A stretch of 42,968 nt of DNA from Tidjanibacter sp. (GTDB lineage Bacteria; Bacteroidota; Bacteroidia; Bacteroidales; Rikenellaceae): contig JAFXAY010000036.1 in assembly GCA_017521965.1 (NCBI GenBank), forward strand, positions 1 through 42,968, read 5' to 3'. The translations under genes and the position numbers were made by a program. Shown here piece by piece: positions 16,484 to 26,548 of the stretch. Within the stretch, counting starts at the first letter, position 1. Each line of letters begins with the position of its first letter. The notes under the pieces were generated by a model. That model did not search any database. It was not told the origin of the DNA and worked only from the letters and a program-made list of their open reading frames with translations.

Positions 16484-19400
16484 ATGAAAATTTACGAAAC
16501 TTCGGTACGAAAACCGATATCAACCATACTGATTTTCGCTGCGGTGATTATCTTTGGTCTTTTCTCGGTGAGAAACTTGGCCATCGATCAATTCCCAGAG
16601 ATGGAGATCCCCGCTATGAGTGTGATTACCACATACTCAGGCGCTAACACCTCCGACGTTGAGACCAACGTCACCCGCGTATTGGAGGACCAATTAAACT
16701 CGGTTGACCACCTAAAAGATATCACCTCTACCTCGTCGGACGGTATGTCGATGATATCGCTCGAATTTGAGTGGGGCACCAACCTCGACGAGGCTACCAA
16801 CGATGTGCGCGATATCATCAGCCGCATCTCGGAGTTCCTGCCCGATGGTGTGAGCGACCCCGTGATTTTCAAGTTCAGCTCGTCGATGATGCCCGTGATG
16901 ATGCTCTACGCCACTGCCGACGAGAGCTACAACGCACTTGGCAAAATCCTCGACGACCAGCTTGTTAATGAGCTCAACCGTATCGACGGTGTAGGTTCGG
17001 TGAGTGTTATGGGTGCTCCCACCCGTGAGATTCAGGTCAATGTCGATCCCCGCAAGTTGGAGGCCTACGGTCTGACCATCGAGGCTATCGGTGGTGTGAT
17101 TGCTCAGGAGAACGTCAACTCCTCGGCAGGCTCTATCGACCTGGGTAACAACAACTACACCATCAAGGCCAACGGTGAGTTCGACACCAGCGACGAGCTT
17201 AACTCGATAGTATTGGCAAGCGTTGGCGGCAAGGATATTATGCTGAAAGATGTTGCCAACATTGTCGATACCCTCGAAAAGAGCAACCTCGACGAGCGCA
17301 TCAATGGCGAGAAGGGTGTGCGTATCATTATCCAGAAGCAGTCGGGTGCAAACACCGTTGATATTGTAAACAAAATCAAGGAGAAACTGCCCGAGATTGA
17401 GGCTAAGTTGCCCAACGATATCCAAATCGGTATCCTGATGGACTCGGCCGATTCGATTACCGACTCTATCAACTCGCTCGCCGAGACAGTGCTCTTCGCA
17501 CTCGTATTTGTGGTGCTGGTTGTGCTCTTCTTCCTGGGTCGTTGGCGTGCTACGCTGATTGTGGCGCTCACTATTCCTGTGTCGCTGATTGTGGCATTTA
17601 TCTACCTCTACGTGACGGGTGGTACTCTGAACATCATCTCGCTCAGTTCGCTCTCCATTGCGATTGGTATGGTGGTGGACGATGCCATTGTGGTATTGGA
17701 GAACATCACCAAACATATCGAGCGCGGCTCCACCCCCAAGGAGGCAGCAATATATGGTACCAACGAGGTGTGGTTGTCGGTTATCGCCACTACTCTGACG
17801 GTGATTGCTGTATTTATGCCTCTGACTATGGTAAATGGTATCGCAGGTGTGATGTTCAAGCAGTTCGGTTGGATTGTGTCGCTTGTGGTGACCGTATCGA
17901 CCATTGCCGCTATCACCCTGACACCTATGCTCTCGTCGCTACTCTTGAAGAACGACTATCACCACACATATAAGGGTCTGGGCAAAATCTTCAAGCCTAT
18001 CGACAAGTTCCTCGATTGGCTCGACGAGGCCTACGCCAAGTTGCTCAGCAAGTCGATTGCCCACCGTGTGACTATGTTTGTTGCTCCTCTGATTATCTTC
18101 GTGGTGTCGCTCGTGCTCTTCGGTAGTAAGATTGAGACCGAGTTTATGCCCGCCTCCGATGGTGGACGTATGACCGCAAGTATCGAGTTGGAGCAGACTC
18201 TCGGCTTGGAGTACACCGAGCAGGTGGCACGCAAGATTGATAGCATCATCTACAAGAACTACCCCGAGGTGGAGATTCTCTCGACAAGTGCCAGCGCAGG
18301 TAGCGCTTCGTCCAACGCCTCGACCTACCAGATGATGAACTCCTCATCGTCGGCTACTATCAGCTACACTATGCGTCTGCCCGATGCATCGGAGCGTGAG
18401 CGTTCGGTATTTACTATGGTCGATGCTCTGCGCGAGGATTTGGCTGAGATTCCCGAGATTCGCACCTCGCTCGTAGGTATGGGCGGTATGGGTGCTATGG
18501 GTAGTACCAGCACCGTAGAGCTCAAAATTTTCGGCCACGATATCGACGAGACTACCCGCATTGCCGAGGAGTTGCGCCAGATGTCGTCGCAGTTGGAGGG
18601 TGCACGCGACGTGCAGATTTCGCGCGATGCTATGCGTCCCGAGTATAATATCCGCTTCGATAGAAACAAACTCGCCTACTACGGTCTGAACTCGGCTACC
18701 GTATCGAGCCAGATTCGTAACCGTATGAGTGGTATGACCGCTTCGCTCTTCCGCGAGGATGGCGACGAGTACTACATCGTTGTCCGCTACGACGAGCAGT
18801 TCCGCTCCTCGTTCCAGGATGTGGAGAACATTGTAGTCTATTCGTCGCAGGGTCAGCCCGTTAGGGTTGGTGAGTTGGCAACCATCGAGGAGACCTTCTC
18901 GCCCCCCACTATCGAGCGCGAGAATCGCCAGCGTATTGTCACCGTGACTATCCAGCTTGGTGATGGCGTGGCTCTCTCGGAGGTTGTTGAAGAGGTACAG
19001 ACTATGCTGGCTGGCTACACAGTGCCCGCAGGCGTCTCGATTGATATTGGCGGTTCGCTCGAAGACCAGCAGGAGTCGTTTGGCGACTTGGCAGTCTTGG
19101 CTGTGCTGATTATCTTGTTGGTATTCATCGTGATGGCTACTCAGTTCGAGAGTTTCGTGATGCCTTTCATCATCATCTTCACCATCATCTTCGCAGTTCC
19201 CGGTGTTATTTTGGCACTCTGCATGACGGGTACTCCTCTGAGTATGACCGCTCTGATTGGTGCAATTATGCTGATTGGTATCGTAGTGAAGAACGGTATT
19301 GTGATGGTGGACTACACCAACCTGATGCGCGAGAGAGGCTATTCGCTCTCGGAGTCGGTAGTATTGGCAGGTAAGAGTCGTCTGCGCCCTGTATTGATGA

Positions 19401-19624
19401 CCTCGCTCACCACTATTCTCGGTATGTTGCCTATGGCACTCGGCATTGGCGAAGGCTCGGAGATGTGGCAGCCGATGGGTATCGCCGTTATCGGTGGTCT
19501 GACCTTCTCGACTATCCTCACCATCTTGGCTACTCCCGCCATCTACTCGTTGTTCATTGGTGCGGGTGAGAAACGCAAAGCCCGTCGTAAGGTTCGCAAA
19601 GAGGCTAAAATGCTTAACGCTTAA
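16484..19624 (+). CDS. RND-family efflux transporter permease (AcrB/HAE1-like)
   Basis: The 1,046-residue protein is a proton-driven inner-membrane pump of the usual RND length, with two sets of six membrane segments and two large periplasmic loops. The proton-relay pair is visible as Asp399-Asp400 in GMVVDDAIVVLEN within the fourth membrane helix. The second half carries GIVVKNGIVMVDYTN and RLRPVLMTSL. The acidic-pair type fits the hydrophobe/amphiphile exporter group better than metal exporters, but the substrate cannot be told from sequence. It follows its adaptor and is followed after 15 bases by a small PII-like gene. Confidence 0.95.
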   Translation: MKIYETSVRKPISTILIFAAVIIFGLFSVRNLAIDQFPEMEIPAMSVITTYSGANTSDVETNVTRVLEDQLNSVDHLKDITSTSSDGMSMISLEFEWGTNLDEATNDVRDIISRISEFLPDGVSDPVIFKFSSSMMPVMMLYATADESYNALGKILDDQLVNELNRIDGVGSVSVMGAPTREIQVNVDPRKLEAYGLTIEAIGGVIAQENVNSSAGSIDLGNNNYTIKANGEFDTSDELNSIVLASVGGKDIMLKDVANIVDTLEKSNLDERINGEKGVRIIIQKQSGANTVDIVNKIKEKLPEIEAKLPNDIQIGILMDSADSITDSINSLAETVLFALVFVVLVVLFFLGRWRATLIVALTIPVSLIVAFIYLYVTGGTLNIISLSSLSIAIGMVVDDAIVVLENITKHIERGSTPKEAAIYGTNEVWLSVIATTLTVIAVFMPLTMVNGIAGVMFKQFGWIVSLVVTVSTIAAITLTPMLSSLLLKNDYHHTYKGLGKIFKPIDKFLDWLDEAYAKLLSKSIAHRVTMFVAPLIIFVVSLVLFGSKIETEFMPASDGGRMTASIELEQTLGLEYTEQVARKIDSIIYKNYPEVEILSTSASAGSASSNASTYQMMNSSSSATISYTMRLPDASERERSVFTMVDALREDLAEIPEIRTSLVGMGGMGAMGSTSTVELKIFGHDIDETTRIAEELRQMSSQLEGARDVQISRDAMRPEYNIRFDRNKLAYYGLNSATVSSQIRNRMSGMTASLFREDGDEYYIVVRYDEQFRSSFQDVENIVVYSSQGQPVRVGELATIEETFSPPTIERENRQRIVTVTIQLGDGVALSEVVEEVQTMLAGYTVPAGVSIDIGGSLEDQQESFGDLAVLAVLIILLVFIVMATQFESFVMPFIIIFTIIFAVPGVILALCMTGTPLSMTALIGAIMLIGIVVKNGIVMVDYTNLMRERGYSLSESVVLAGKSRLRPVLMTSLTTILGMLPMALGIGEGSEMWQPMGIAVIGGLTFSTILTILATPAIYSLFIGAGEKRKARRKVRKEAKMLNA

Positions 19625-19639
19625 AAAGTTAGAAAAGAG

Positions 19640-19933
19640 ATGAAAGCAGTATTTATTTCATATAATCAGGCAATCACTCCGCGAGTGATGTCGATGCTCG
19701 ACGAGCAAGATGTGCGCGGTTTTTCGCTCTTCCCTCTCACCCACGGTCGCGGCTCGTTCTCTGGTGAGCCCCATATGGGTAGTCACGCTTGGCCCTCGAT
19801 GAACTCGTCGGTGCTGGCTATGGTGGAGGACCAGAAGGTGGCTCCGCTGCTCGACGCTGTGCGTGAGTTGGACAAGGTGACCCAATTGCAGGGCATTCGT
19901 GCCTTTGTTTGGGAGATTACCGATATGATGTAG
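19640..19933 (+). CDS. Small PII-like protein at the end of the RND efflux operon
   Basis: This 97-residue soluble protein starts 15 bases after the pump gene, so it is probably co-transcribed. The order of segments (MKAVFISYNQ strand, helix with MSMLDEQDV, FSLFPLTHGRG loop, SVLAMVED strand, KVAPLLDAVREL helix, IRAFVWEITDM strand) is that of the ferredoxin-like PII/CutA fold. The HGRG...GSHAWPSMN loop sits where PII proteins have their T-loop. Small PII-like proteins are known near some RND pumps, where a role in sensing a ligand or metal has been suggested. Here the function is inferred only from fold pattern and position. Confidence 0.65.
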   Translation: MKAVFISYNQAITPRVMSMLDEQDVRGFSLFPLTHGRGSFSGEPHMGSHAWPSMNSSVLAMVEDQKVAPLLDAVRELDKVTQLQGIRAFVWEITDMM

Positions 19934-19953
19934 CAGCAGGTATCGCTCTACGC

Positions 19954-19991
19954 AACAATGGCTCTCTGCTCCACAGCAGAGAGCCATTGTT
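19954..19991 (+). terminator. Intrinsic terminator of the efflux operon
   Basis: A perfect 17-bp stem (19954-19970 with 19975-19991) with loop CCAC is followed by TATTTTCTTT. It lies 20 bases after the stop of the PII-like gene. Confidence 0.92.
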
Positions 19992-20033
19992 ATTTTCTTT
20001 GAAAATAAATGAGCAAATAATAGAAAAAAATTA

Positions 20034-20041
20034 TAACTTTG
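20034..20041 (+). promoter_or_regulatory. -7 box of the histidine degradation operon
   Basis: TAACTTTG matches TAnnTTTG and lies 40 bases before the ftcD ATG, just after the terminator of the efflux operon. The -33 region is unconvincing. I see no operator-like palindrome for a HutC-type repressor. Confidence 0.45.
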
Positions 20042-20081
20042 AGGATTGTGAGATTTGAAATACATAAAACCTTAAAACTAT

Positions 20082-21782
20082 ATGGAGAAGAGATTGATTG
20101 AGTGTGTCCCCAATTTTAGCGAGGGACGCGACCGAGGAAAGATTGACGCTATTGTCGAGGCTATCACCTCGGCCGAGGGTGTACGTCTGTTAGACGTCGA
20201 CCCGGGCGAGGCTACCAACCGCACCGTTGTAACCTTTGTGGGCGAGCCCGAGGCAGTGGTCGAGGGTGCATTCCGTGGCGTTAAGCGTGCTGCGGAGGTG
20301 ATTGATATGCGCACCCATAAGGGGGCTCACCCCCGCACCGGTGCTACCGATGTGTTGCCACTGATTCCCATCGCCGGTGTTACTCTCGAAGAGTGCGCCG
20401 CTATGGCCCGAACGCTTGCCGAGCGCATAGCCACCGAGCTGGGTGTACCCACCTACTGCTACGAGGCAGCAGCCTTCAAGCCCGAGCGCAAGAATCTGGC
20501 GGTGTGTCGCGCAGGTGAGTACGAGGCTCTGGCCGAGAAGATTGTTGACCCCGAGCGTATGCCCGACTTTGGCGGTGGCGAGTTCACCGAGCAGGCCGCG
20601 CGCAGTGGTGCTACGGTGGTGGGTGCACGCGACTTCCTGATTGCGGTCAACTTCAACCTCAACACCACCTCCACCCGCAGGGCTAATGCCATTGCCTTCG
20701 ACGTTCGCGAGAAGGGCAGGCCGATGCGCGAGGGAGGCTCCATTGTCGGCAAGCCTATGCGCGACGCGAACGGTGAGGTAATCTATATCCCCGGCACTTT
20801 GAAGGGTTGTAAGGCTATCGGTTGGTATATCGACGAGTATGGCATTGCTCAGGTGTCGATGAACATCACCGATATCGCTGCCACCCCACTCCACGAGGCA
20901 TTCGACGAGGTGTGTCGTGCTGCCGAGGCGCGTGGCGTGAGGGTTACCGGAACGGAGATTGTAGGCCTTGTGCCCCGTCGTTCGCTTGTCGAGGCGGGCA
21001 AGCACTTCCTGCGTAAGCAGCGCCGCTCGATAGGCGTTACCGAAGAGGAGTTGGTAAGGATTGCTGTACGCTCGATGGGTCTGTCGGACTTGGCACCCTT
21101 CAAGCCTGAGGAGAAGGTTATCGAGTATCTGCTCGAAAAGGAGAGCCGCAAGAGTGGTCTGGTAGATATGACCTGCAAGGGCTTTGCCGAGGAGACAGCG
21201 AGCGAGTCGCCCGCACCGGGTGGTGGCTCGGTATCGGCCTATATGGGTGCTCTGGGTGCTGCTCTGGGCACTATGGTAGCCAATCTGTCGAGCCACAAGG
21301 CGGGTTGGGACGACCGTTGGGAGTTCTTCTCCAACTATGCCGAGGGCGGTCAGACTCTGTTGAAGGAGCTGCTCGCTCTGGTCGATGAAGATACTGCCGC
21401 TTTCAACCGCATAATGGCCGCTTTCTCGCTCCCCAAGAGTAGCGAGGAGGAGAAGGCCGCACGCCGCGCAGCTATCGAGGAGGCCACGCTCTACGCCTCG
21501 GAGGTTCCCCTGCGCACAATGAAGGCTTCGATGAAGGTATTCGACTTGGCGGAGGCTATGGCGCACGAGGGTAATCCTGCTTCGGTATCCGATGCAGGTG
21601 TAGGCGCTCTGGCTGCCCGTGCGGCAGTGTGGGGTGCTTACCTCAACGTCAAGATTAACGCCTCAGGCCTGAAAGATGAGGCAAAGGGCTCGGCACTTAT
21701 CGCTGAGGCAACAGCACTCATCGCCGAGGCCGACCAGCGCGAGAAGGCGATTATCGCTATTGTAGAAGAGAAAATGAAATAG
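20082..21782 (+). CDS. ftcD: Glutamate formimidoyltransferase/formimidoyltetrahydrofolate cyclodeaminase
   Basis: The bifunctional enzyme transfers the formimino group of N-formimino-glutamate to tetrahydrofolate, then cyclises it to methenyl-tetrahydrofolate with loss of ammonia. The 566-residue protein has the transferase N-subdomain (LIECVPNFSEGRD from residue 4, to about 180) and C-subdomain (about 180-330, with AIAFDVREKGRP). The cyclodeaminase helical domain runs from about 355 and begins SPAPGGGSVSAYMGALGAALG. Length matches the animal FTCD-type fusion. It is the first gene of ftcD-hutU-hutH-hutI and replaces the HutG step used in other bacteria. The gap to hutU is 8 bases. Confidence 0.96.
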   Translation: MEKRLIECVPNFSEGRDRGKIDAIVEAITSAEGVRLLDVDPGEATNRTVVTFVGEPEAVVEGAFRGVKRAAEVIDMRTHKGAHPRTGATDVLPLIPIAGVTLEECAAMARTLAERIATELGVPTYCYEAAAFKPERKNLAVCRAGEYEALAEKIVDPERMPDFGGGEFTEQAARSGATVVGARDFLIAVNFNLNTTSTRRANAIAFDVREKGRPMREGGSIVGKPMRDANGEVIYIPGTLKGCKAIGWYIDEYGIAQVSMNITDIAATPLHEAFDEVCRAAEARGVRVTGTEIVGLVPRRSLVEAGKHFLRKQRRSIGVTEEELVRIAVRSMGLSDLAPFKPEEKVIEYLLEKESRKSGLVDMTCKGFAEETASESPAPGGGSVSAYMGALGAALGTMVANLSSHKAGWDDRWEFFSNYAEGGQTLLKELLALVDEDTAAFNRIMAAFSLPKSSEEEKAARRAAIEEATLYASEVPLRTMKASMKVFDLAEAMAHEGNPASVSDAGVGALAARAAVWGAYLNVKINASGLKDEAKGSALIAEATALIAEADQREKAIIAIVEEKMK

Positions 21783-21790
21783 AGAAATAT

Positions 21791-23794
21791 ATGACAATCA
21801 AGGAGTTCCAACAAAGCATTTGTGAGGGCATACCCGCAGTACTGCCCGCACCTAAGCCCTACGACACCACCGTATCGCACGCCCCTGCCCGCAAGGATAT
21901 CCTCTCGGCCGAGGAGAAGGAGTTGGCACTGCGCAATGCTCTGCGCTACTTCCCTGCCGAGCACCACGCCATCCTCGCACCCGAGTTTGCTGAGGAGTTG
22001 AGGCGTTACGGTAGGATATATATGTATCGTCTGAGGCCCGACTACCCTATGTATGCCCGCCCCATCGACGACTACCCTGCCCGCTCACGTCAGGCAGCAG
22101 CCATTATGCTGATGATTCAGAACAACCTCGACCCCGCAGTGGCACAACACCCCCACGAACTTATCACCTATGGTGGCAACGGTGCGGTGTTCCAGAATTG
22201 GGCGCAGTATCGTCTGACTATGCGTTACCTCTCGGAGATGACCGACGAGCAGACGCTGGTGATGTACTCGGGTCACCCGATGGGACTCTTCCCCTCGTCG
22301 AAGGAGGCTCCGAGGGTGGTGGTAACCAATGGTATGGTTATCCCCAACTACTCCAAGCCCGACGACTGGGAGCGTTTCAATGCGCTCGGTGTGTCGCAAT
22401 ATGGTCAGATGACCGCCGGCTCATATATGTATATCGGCCCGCAGGGCATCGTTCACGGAACGACCATCACAATCCTCAACGCCGCACGTCGTCGTTCGGG
22501 TGGCGACAATGGCGGTATGCTCTTCGTATCGTCGGGTCTGGGCGGTATGTCGGGCGCACAGCCCAAGGCGGGTGTGATTTCGGGCGTGGTGAGTGTGATT
22601 GCCGAGATTAACCCTGCCGCAGCTACCAAGCGTCACGCACAGGGCTGGGTGGACGAGATTTACACCTCACTCGACGAACTGCTGCCCCGCATAGCAGCCG
22701 CACGCAAGGCCAAGGAGGCAGTATCGCTCGCCTATCAGGGCAATGCTGTTGACCTATGGGAGCGACTTGCTGCCGAGGGCGTACAGGTCGATTTAGGCTC
22801 CGACCAGACCTCGCTCCACAACCCGTGGGCAGGTGGCTACTACCCCGTGGGCTACTCCTACGAAGAGTCCAATCGTATGATGGCCGAAGAGCCTGAGCGT
22901 TTCCGCGAGGCGGTGCAGGCATCGTTGCGCCGACAGGTGGCCGCCATCAACAAGCTCACCGAAGGGGGTATGTACTTCTTCGACTATGGCAACGCCTTCC
23001 TCTTGGAGTCGTCGCGCGCAGGTGCCGATATTCTAAACAGTGACAGGTCATTTAAATATCCCTCTTACGTTCAGGATATTATGGGTCCCCTTTTCTTCGA
23101 CTACGGTTTCGGACCTTTCCGTTGGGTATGTACTTCGGGCAGACCAGAAGACCTGGCCGAGAGCGACCGCATAGCCGAGCAGGTACTCTCCGAGATTCGA
23201 GCCACCGCACCTGCCGAGATTGCAGGCCAGCTGGACGACAACATACATTGGATTCGCGAGGCGGCTCGCAACAAGCTCGTTGTAGGCTCCGAGGCGCGTA
23301 TCCTCTACGCCGATGCCGAAGGTAGAGCAAAGATTGCTCTCGCCTTCAACCGTGCGATTGCCGAGGGCAGAATATCCGCCCCCATAGTGTTGGGCCGCGA
23401 CCACCACGACGTGTCGGGCACCGACTCGCCCTACCGTGAAACATCGAACATCTACGATGGCTCGCAGTTCACCGCCGATATGGCAGTACAAAATGTGATT
23501 GGCGACTCCTTCCGAGGTGCTACCTGGGTGTCGCTCCACAATGGCGGCGGCGTAGGCTGGGGCGAGGTGATAAATGGTGGCTTCGGTATGGTGATTGATG
23601 GCTCCGACGAGGCTGCTGCACGCGCAGAGCGTATGCTCGCGTGGGATGTTGACAATGGTATCGCACGCCGCAGCTGGGCACGCAACAGTGGTGCTATGTT
23701 CACCGCACGCAGAGAGATGGAGCGCAACCCCAACCTTCGCATCACACTGCCCAACTTGGCCGACGACGAGCTAATCCGCAAAGCACTTAACTAA
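21791..23794 (+). CDS. hutU: Urocanate hydratase
   Basis: HutU adds water to urocanate to give 4-imidazolone-5-propionate, using a tightly bound NAD+ as electrophile. The protein has 667 residues, the long form found in Bacteroidota and animals rather than the ~555-residue proteobacterial form. It contains the NAD-binding GLGGMSGAQPKAG segment at about residue 250, preceded by YMYIGPQGIVHGT. The C-terminal portion includes GRDHHDVSGTDSPYRETSNI and the WVSLHNGGGVGWGEVINGGFG stretch, part of which lies near the active site. It is the second gene of the hut operon. Confidence 0.96.
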   Translation: MTIKEFQQSICEGIPAVLPAPKPYDTTVSHAPARKDILSAEEKELALRNALRYFPAEHHAILAPEFAEELRRYGRIYMYRLRPDYPMYARPIDDYPARSRQAAAIMLMIQNNLDPAVAQHPHELITYGGNGAVFQNWAQYRLTMRYLSEMTDEQTLVMYSGHPMGLFPSSKEAPRVVVTNGMVIPNYSKPDDWERFNALGVSQYGQMTAGSYMYIGPQGIVHGTTITILNAARRRSGGDNGGMLFVSSGLGGMSGAQPKAGVISGVVSVIAEINPAAATKRHAQGWVDEIYTSLDELLPRIAAARKAKEAVSLAYQGNAVDLWERLAAEGVQVDLGSDQTSLHNPWAGGYYPVGYSYEESNRMMAEEPERFREAVQASLRRQVAAINKLTEGGMYFFDYGNAFLLESSRAGADILNSDRSFKYPSYVQDIMGPLFFDYGFGPFRWVCTSGRPEDLAESDRIAEQVLSEIRATAPAEIAGQLDDNIHWIREAARNKLVVGSEARILYADAEGRAKIALAFNRAIAEGRISAPIVLGRDHHDVSGTDSPYRETSNIYDGSQFTADMAVQNVIGDSFRGATWVSLHNGGGVGWGEVINGGFGMVIDGSDEAAARAERMLAWDVDNGIARRSWARNSGAMFTARREMERNPNLRITLPNLADDELIRKALN

Positions 23795-23816
23795 CACCAC
23801 ATTAACCTAAACTACT

Positions 23817-25316
23817 ATGGACAGCTTTCATACATTTACAATATACACCCACACCCCTATCAGCAGCAGCGCAGTAATCGACGCTCTTCGCTCGGGTCAC
23901 AAATTGGCACTCTCCGACGAGGCACTCTCGGCAATAGAGAGGTGTCGCAACTACCTCGACCGCAAGGCTGCCGAGAGTGAGCAGCCCATATATGGCGTAA
24001 CCACCGGTTTCGGCTCGCTCTGCAACATCTCCGTCGATGCCGACCAACTCGCCACCCTGCAACGCAACTTGGTGATGTCGCACTCCTGCGGCACAGGCGA
24101 CCGTGTGAGCCGCGAGATAGTCAAGCTGATGATGATACTCAAAGTGCAGTCGCTAAGCTACGGTCACTCGGGCGTACAGGTAGCCACCGTCGAGAGGCTT
24201 ATCGAGATGTACAACCGCGATATAGTCCCCGTGGTCTATCAGCAAGGCTCGCTCGGCGCATCGGGCGACCTCTCACCCCTCGCACACCTCAGCCTGCCAC
24301 TGCTCGGTCTGGGCGAGGTGGAGTACCGAGGCAAGGTGATAAGTGGTGCCGAGATGCTCGCCGCCGAGGGTTGGGAGCCGATAGCACTCCAATCCAAGGA
24401 GGGTTTGGCACTACTCAATGGCACACAATTTATGAGTGCTCACGCCCTATGGGCAGTCGAGGAGGGTTATAGGCTCAGCCGCTGGGCCGACCTCATCGCC
24501 GCCCTATCGCTCGACGCCTTCGACGGTCGTTTAGAGCCATTTAGCGACAATGTTCACTTGGTACGTCCCCACAAAGGGCAGCTCACCACAGCCCGTGCGG
24601 TGCGCTCCCACTTGGTCGGCAGCGAGATTGCCGCACAGCCCAAGCAGCACGTACAAGACCCCTACTCCTTCCGCTGCGTACCTCAGGTACACGGAGCGGT
24701 GAAGGACACACTCGACTACGTAGCAAGCGTGGTAGCCACCGAGATAAACAGCGCCACCGACAACCCCACCGTATTCCCCGACACCGACGAGGTGATATCG
24801 GCAGGTAACTTCCATGGTGAGCCTCTGGCGCTGGTGATGGACTTCCTGGCCATCGCCCTCTCCGAGCTCGCCAACATCTCCGAGAGGCGTATCTACAAGC
24901 TCATCAGCGGTCAGCGCGGCTTGCCCCACTTCCTTGTGGCAAAGCCCGGCCTCAACAGCGGCTTTATGATACCGCAGTACACCGCAGCCTCGATAGTAAG
25001 TCAGACCAAGGGCCTCTGCACCCCCGCATCGGTCGATTCCATACCCTCGTCGCAGGGTCAGGAGGACCACGTGAGTATGGGTGCAAATGCCGCTACAAAG
25101 CTTATCCGCGTAGTAGAAAACACCGAGCGAGTGCTCGCCATAGAGCTGATGAACGCTGCACAGGCGCTCCACTTCCGTCGTCCGTTGCGCTCCTCGGAGC
25201 CTATTGAGCAACTCGTCGAGGCATATCGCAAGGTAGTACCCTTCATCGACACCGACGAGGTAATCTACCCCCACATAGCACGAACAATCGATTTCCTCAG
25301 AGAGTACAAATGGTAA
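23817..25316 (+). CDS. hutH: Histidine ammonia-lyase
   Basis: HutH removes ammonia from L-histidine to form urocanate, the entry step of the pathway. The 499-residue protein shows the MIO-forming triad Ala148-Ser149-Gly150 within GSLGASGDLSPLAH. YGVTTGFGSL near residue 60 carries the catalytic tyrosine, and QDPYSFRCVPQVHGA and SATDNPTVF are further family motifs. Length and motifs are typical. Its TAA stop overlaps the hutI ATG in the string ATGGTAA, indicating translational coupling. Confidence 0.97.
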   Translation: MDSFHTFTIYTHTPISSSAVIDALRSGHKLALSDEALSAIERCRNYLDRKAAESEQPIYGVTTGFGSLCNISVDADQLATLQRNLVMSHSCGTGDRVSREIVKLMMILKVQSLSYGHSGVQVATVERLIEMYNRDIVPVVYQQGSLGASGDLSPLAHLSLPLLGLGEVEYRGKVISGAEMLAAEGWEPIALQSKEGLALLNGTQFMSAHALWAVEEGYRLSRWADLIAALSLDAFDGRLEPFSDNVHLVRPHKGQLTTARAVRSHLVGSEIAAQPKQHVQDPYSFRCVPQVHGAVKDTLDYVASVVATEINSATDNPTVFPDTDEVISAGNFHGEPLALVMDFLAIALSELANISERRIYKLISGQRGLPHFLVAKPGLNSGFMIPQYTAASIVSQTKGLCTPASVDSIPSSQGQEDHVSMGANAATKLIRVVENTERVLAIELMNAAQALHFRRPLRSSEPIEQLVEAYRKVVPFIDTDEVIYPHIARTIDFLREYKW

Positions 25317-26536
25317 CAGTAGTCGAAAACATAGGTCTGCTTTGGGGCATAGTCCCCACCCTACCCACACGTCTGGTGGGCGCCGAGATGCGCTCACTCG
25401 GCGAGCTCCGCAACTGCTGGCTCTCCATCGAGGATGACCACATAAGCGGTTGGGGTGAGGGAACGCCACCCGCAGCCGACCTCCACATAAACGCTGCGGG
25501 AGGCACAGTGATACCCGCCTTCTGCGACTCGCACACCCACATCATATTCGCCGGCACACGCGAGCGCGAGTTCGAGGACAAGATACGCGGACTGAGCTAC
25601 GAGGAGATAGCACGTCGCGGTGGCGGCATACTCAACTCCGCCGCACGCGTACAGCAAGCCACCGAGCAGGAGCTCTACGAGGCATCGGCAGAGCGTCTGT
25701 CGCGTATGGTGGCCGACGGAACAGGCTCCGTGGAGATAAAGAGTGGCTACGGTCTTACCCTCGACGCCGAGATGAAGATGCTCCGCGTGGCCGCCCGACT
25801 ATCAGAAAGCAGTCCCGCAACGATACGCACCACATTTCTATGTGCTCACGCGCTGCCCGTAGAGTATCGCGGGCGTGCCGACCAATTTGTCGATACCGTA
25901 TGTCGCGAGTGGATACCCGCAGTGGCAGCAGAGGGCCTTGCAGAGTTTGTCGATCTATTCTGCGAAGAGGGATTCTTCAACACCACACACGCCGCACAGA
26001 TAATGGAAGCGGGAGCCAAACACGGACTACGCTCCAAGATACACGCCAACCAGCTCGCCTTCTCAGGCGGCGTACAAGCCGGCGTCAGAGGCGGTGCACT
26101 CTCAGTAGATCATCTCGAAAGTAGCGGTCAGGCAGAGATAGAGGCACTGCTCGGCACATCCACGATGCCCACACTGCTCCCCTCAGCAGCCTTCTTCCTG
26201 CGTGCGCCCTACCCGCCCGCGCGACAGATGATAGAGAGCGGACTCGGCGTAGCACTCGCCACAGACTACAACCCCGGCACGTCACCATCAGGATATATGC
26301 CACTCGTGCTCACACTCGCCACAGTGGGAATGCGAATGCTGCCCGAAGAGGCACTCGCAGCAGCCACAATAAATGGCGCATACGCGATGGGGCTCAACGA
26401 CCGCGGCACAATATCCGTGGGCGCACGCGCCGACCTCACACTCCTCAGACCAATGGAGTCAATAGCCTACCTGCCCTACTCCTTCGGCGAAAACTGCATC
26501 AGAGGCGTAATCCTCGGCGGAAAGACGATAGTTTAG
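25310..26536 (+). CDS. hutI: Imidazolonepropionase
   Basis: HutI hydrolyses 4-imidazolone-5-propionate to N-formimino-L-glutamate. The 408-residue amidohydrolase shows the metal-binding HxH (His75 and His77 in FCDSHTHIIFAG), FAGTREREFEDK, the KIHANQLAFSGG histidine, VDHLES, and the late aspartate in LATDYNPGTSPSG. It is the last gene of the operon and overlaps hutH by 7 bases. Family A element copy A3 starts 14 bases after its stop. Confidence 0.96.
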   Translation: MVTVVENIGLLWGIVPTLPTRLVGAEMRSLGELRNCWLSIEDDHISGWGEGTPPAADLHINAAGGTVIPAFCDSHTHIIFAGTREREFEDKIRGLSYEEIARRGGGILNSAARVQQATEQELYEASAERLSRMVADGTGSVEIKSGYGLTLDAEMKMLRVAARLSESSPATIRTTFLCAHALPVEYRGRADQFVDTVCREWIPAVAAEGLAEFVDLFCEEGFFNTTHAAQIMEAGAKHGLRSKIHANQLAFSGGVQAGVRGGALSVDHLESSGQAEIEALLGTSTMPTLLPSAAFFLRAPYPPARQMIESGLGVALATDYNPGTSPSGYMPLVLTLATVGMRMLPEEALAAATINGAYAMGLNDRGTISVGARADLTLLRPMESIAYLPYSFGENCIRGVILGGKTIV

Positions 26537-26548
26537 TATTATTTTTTG

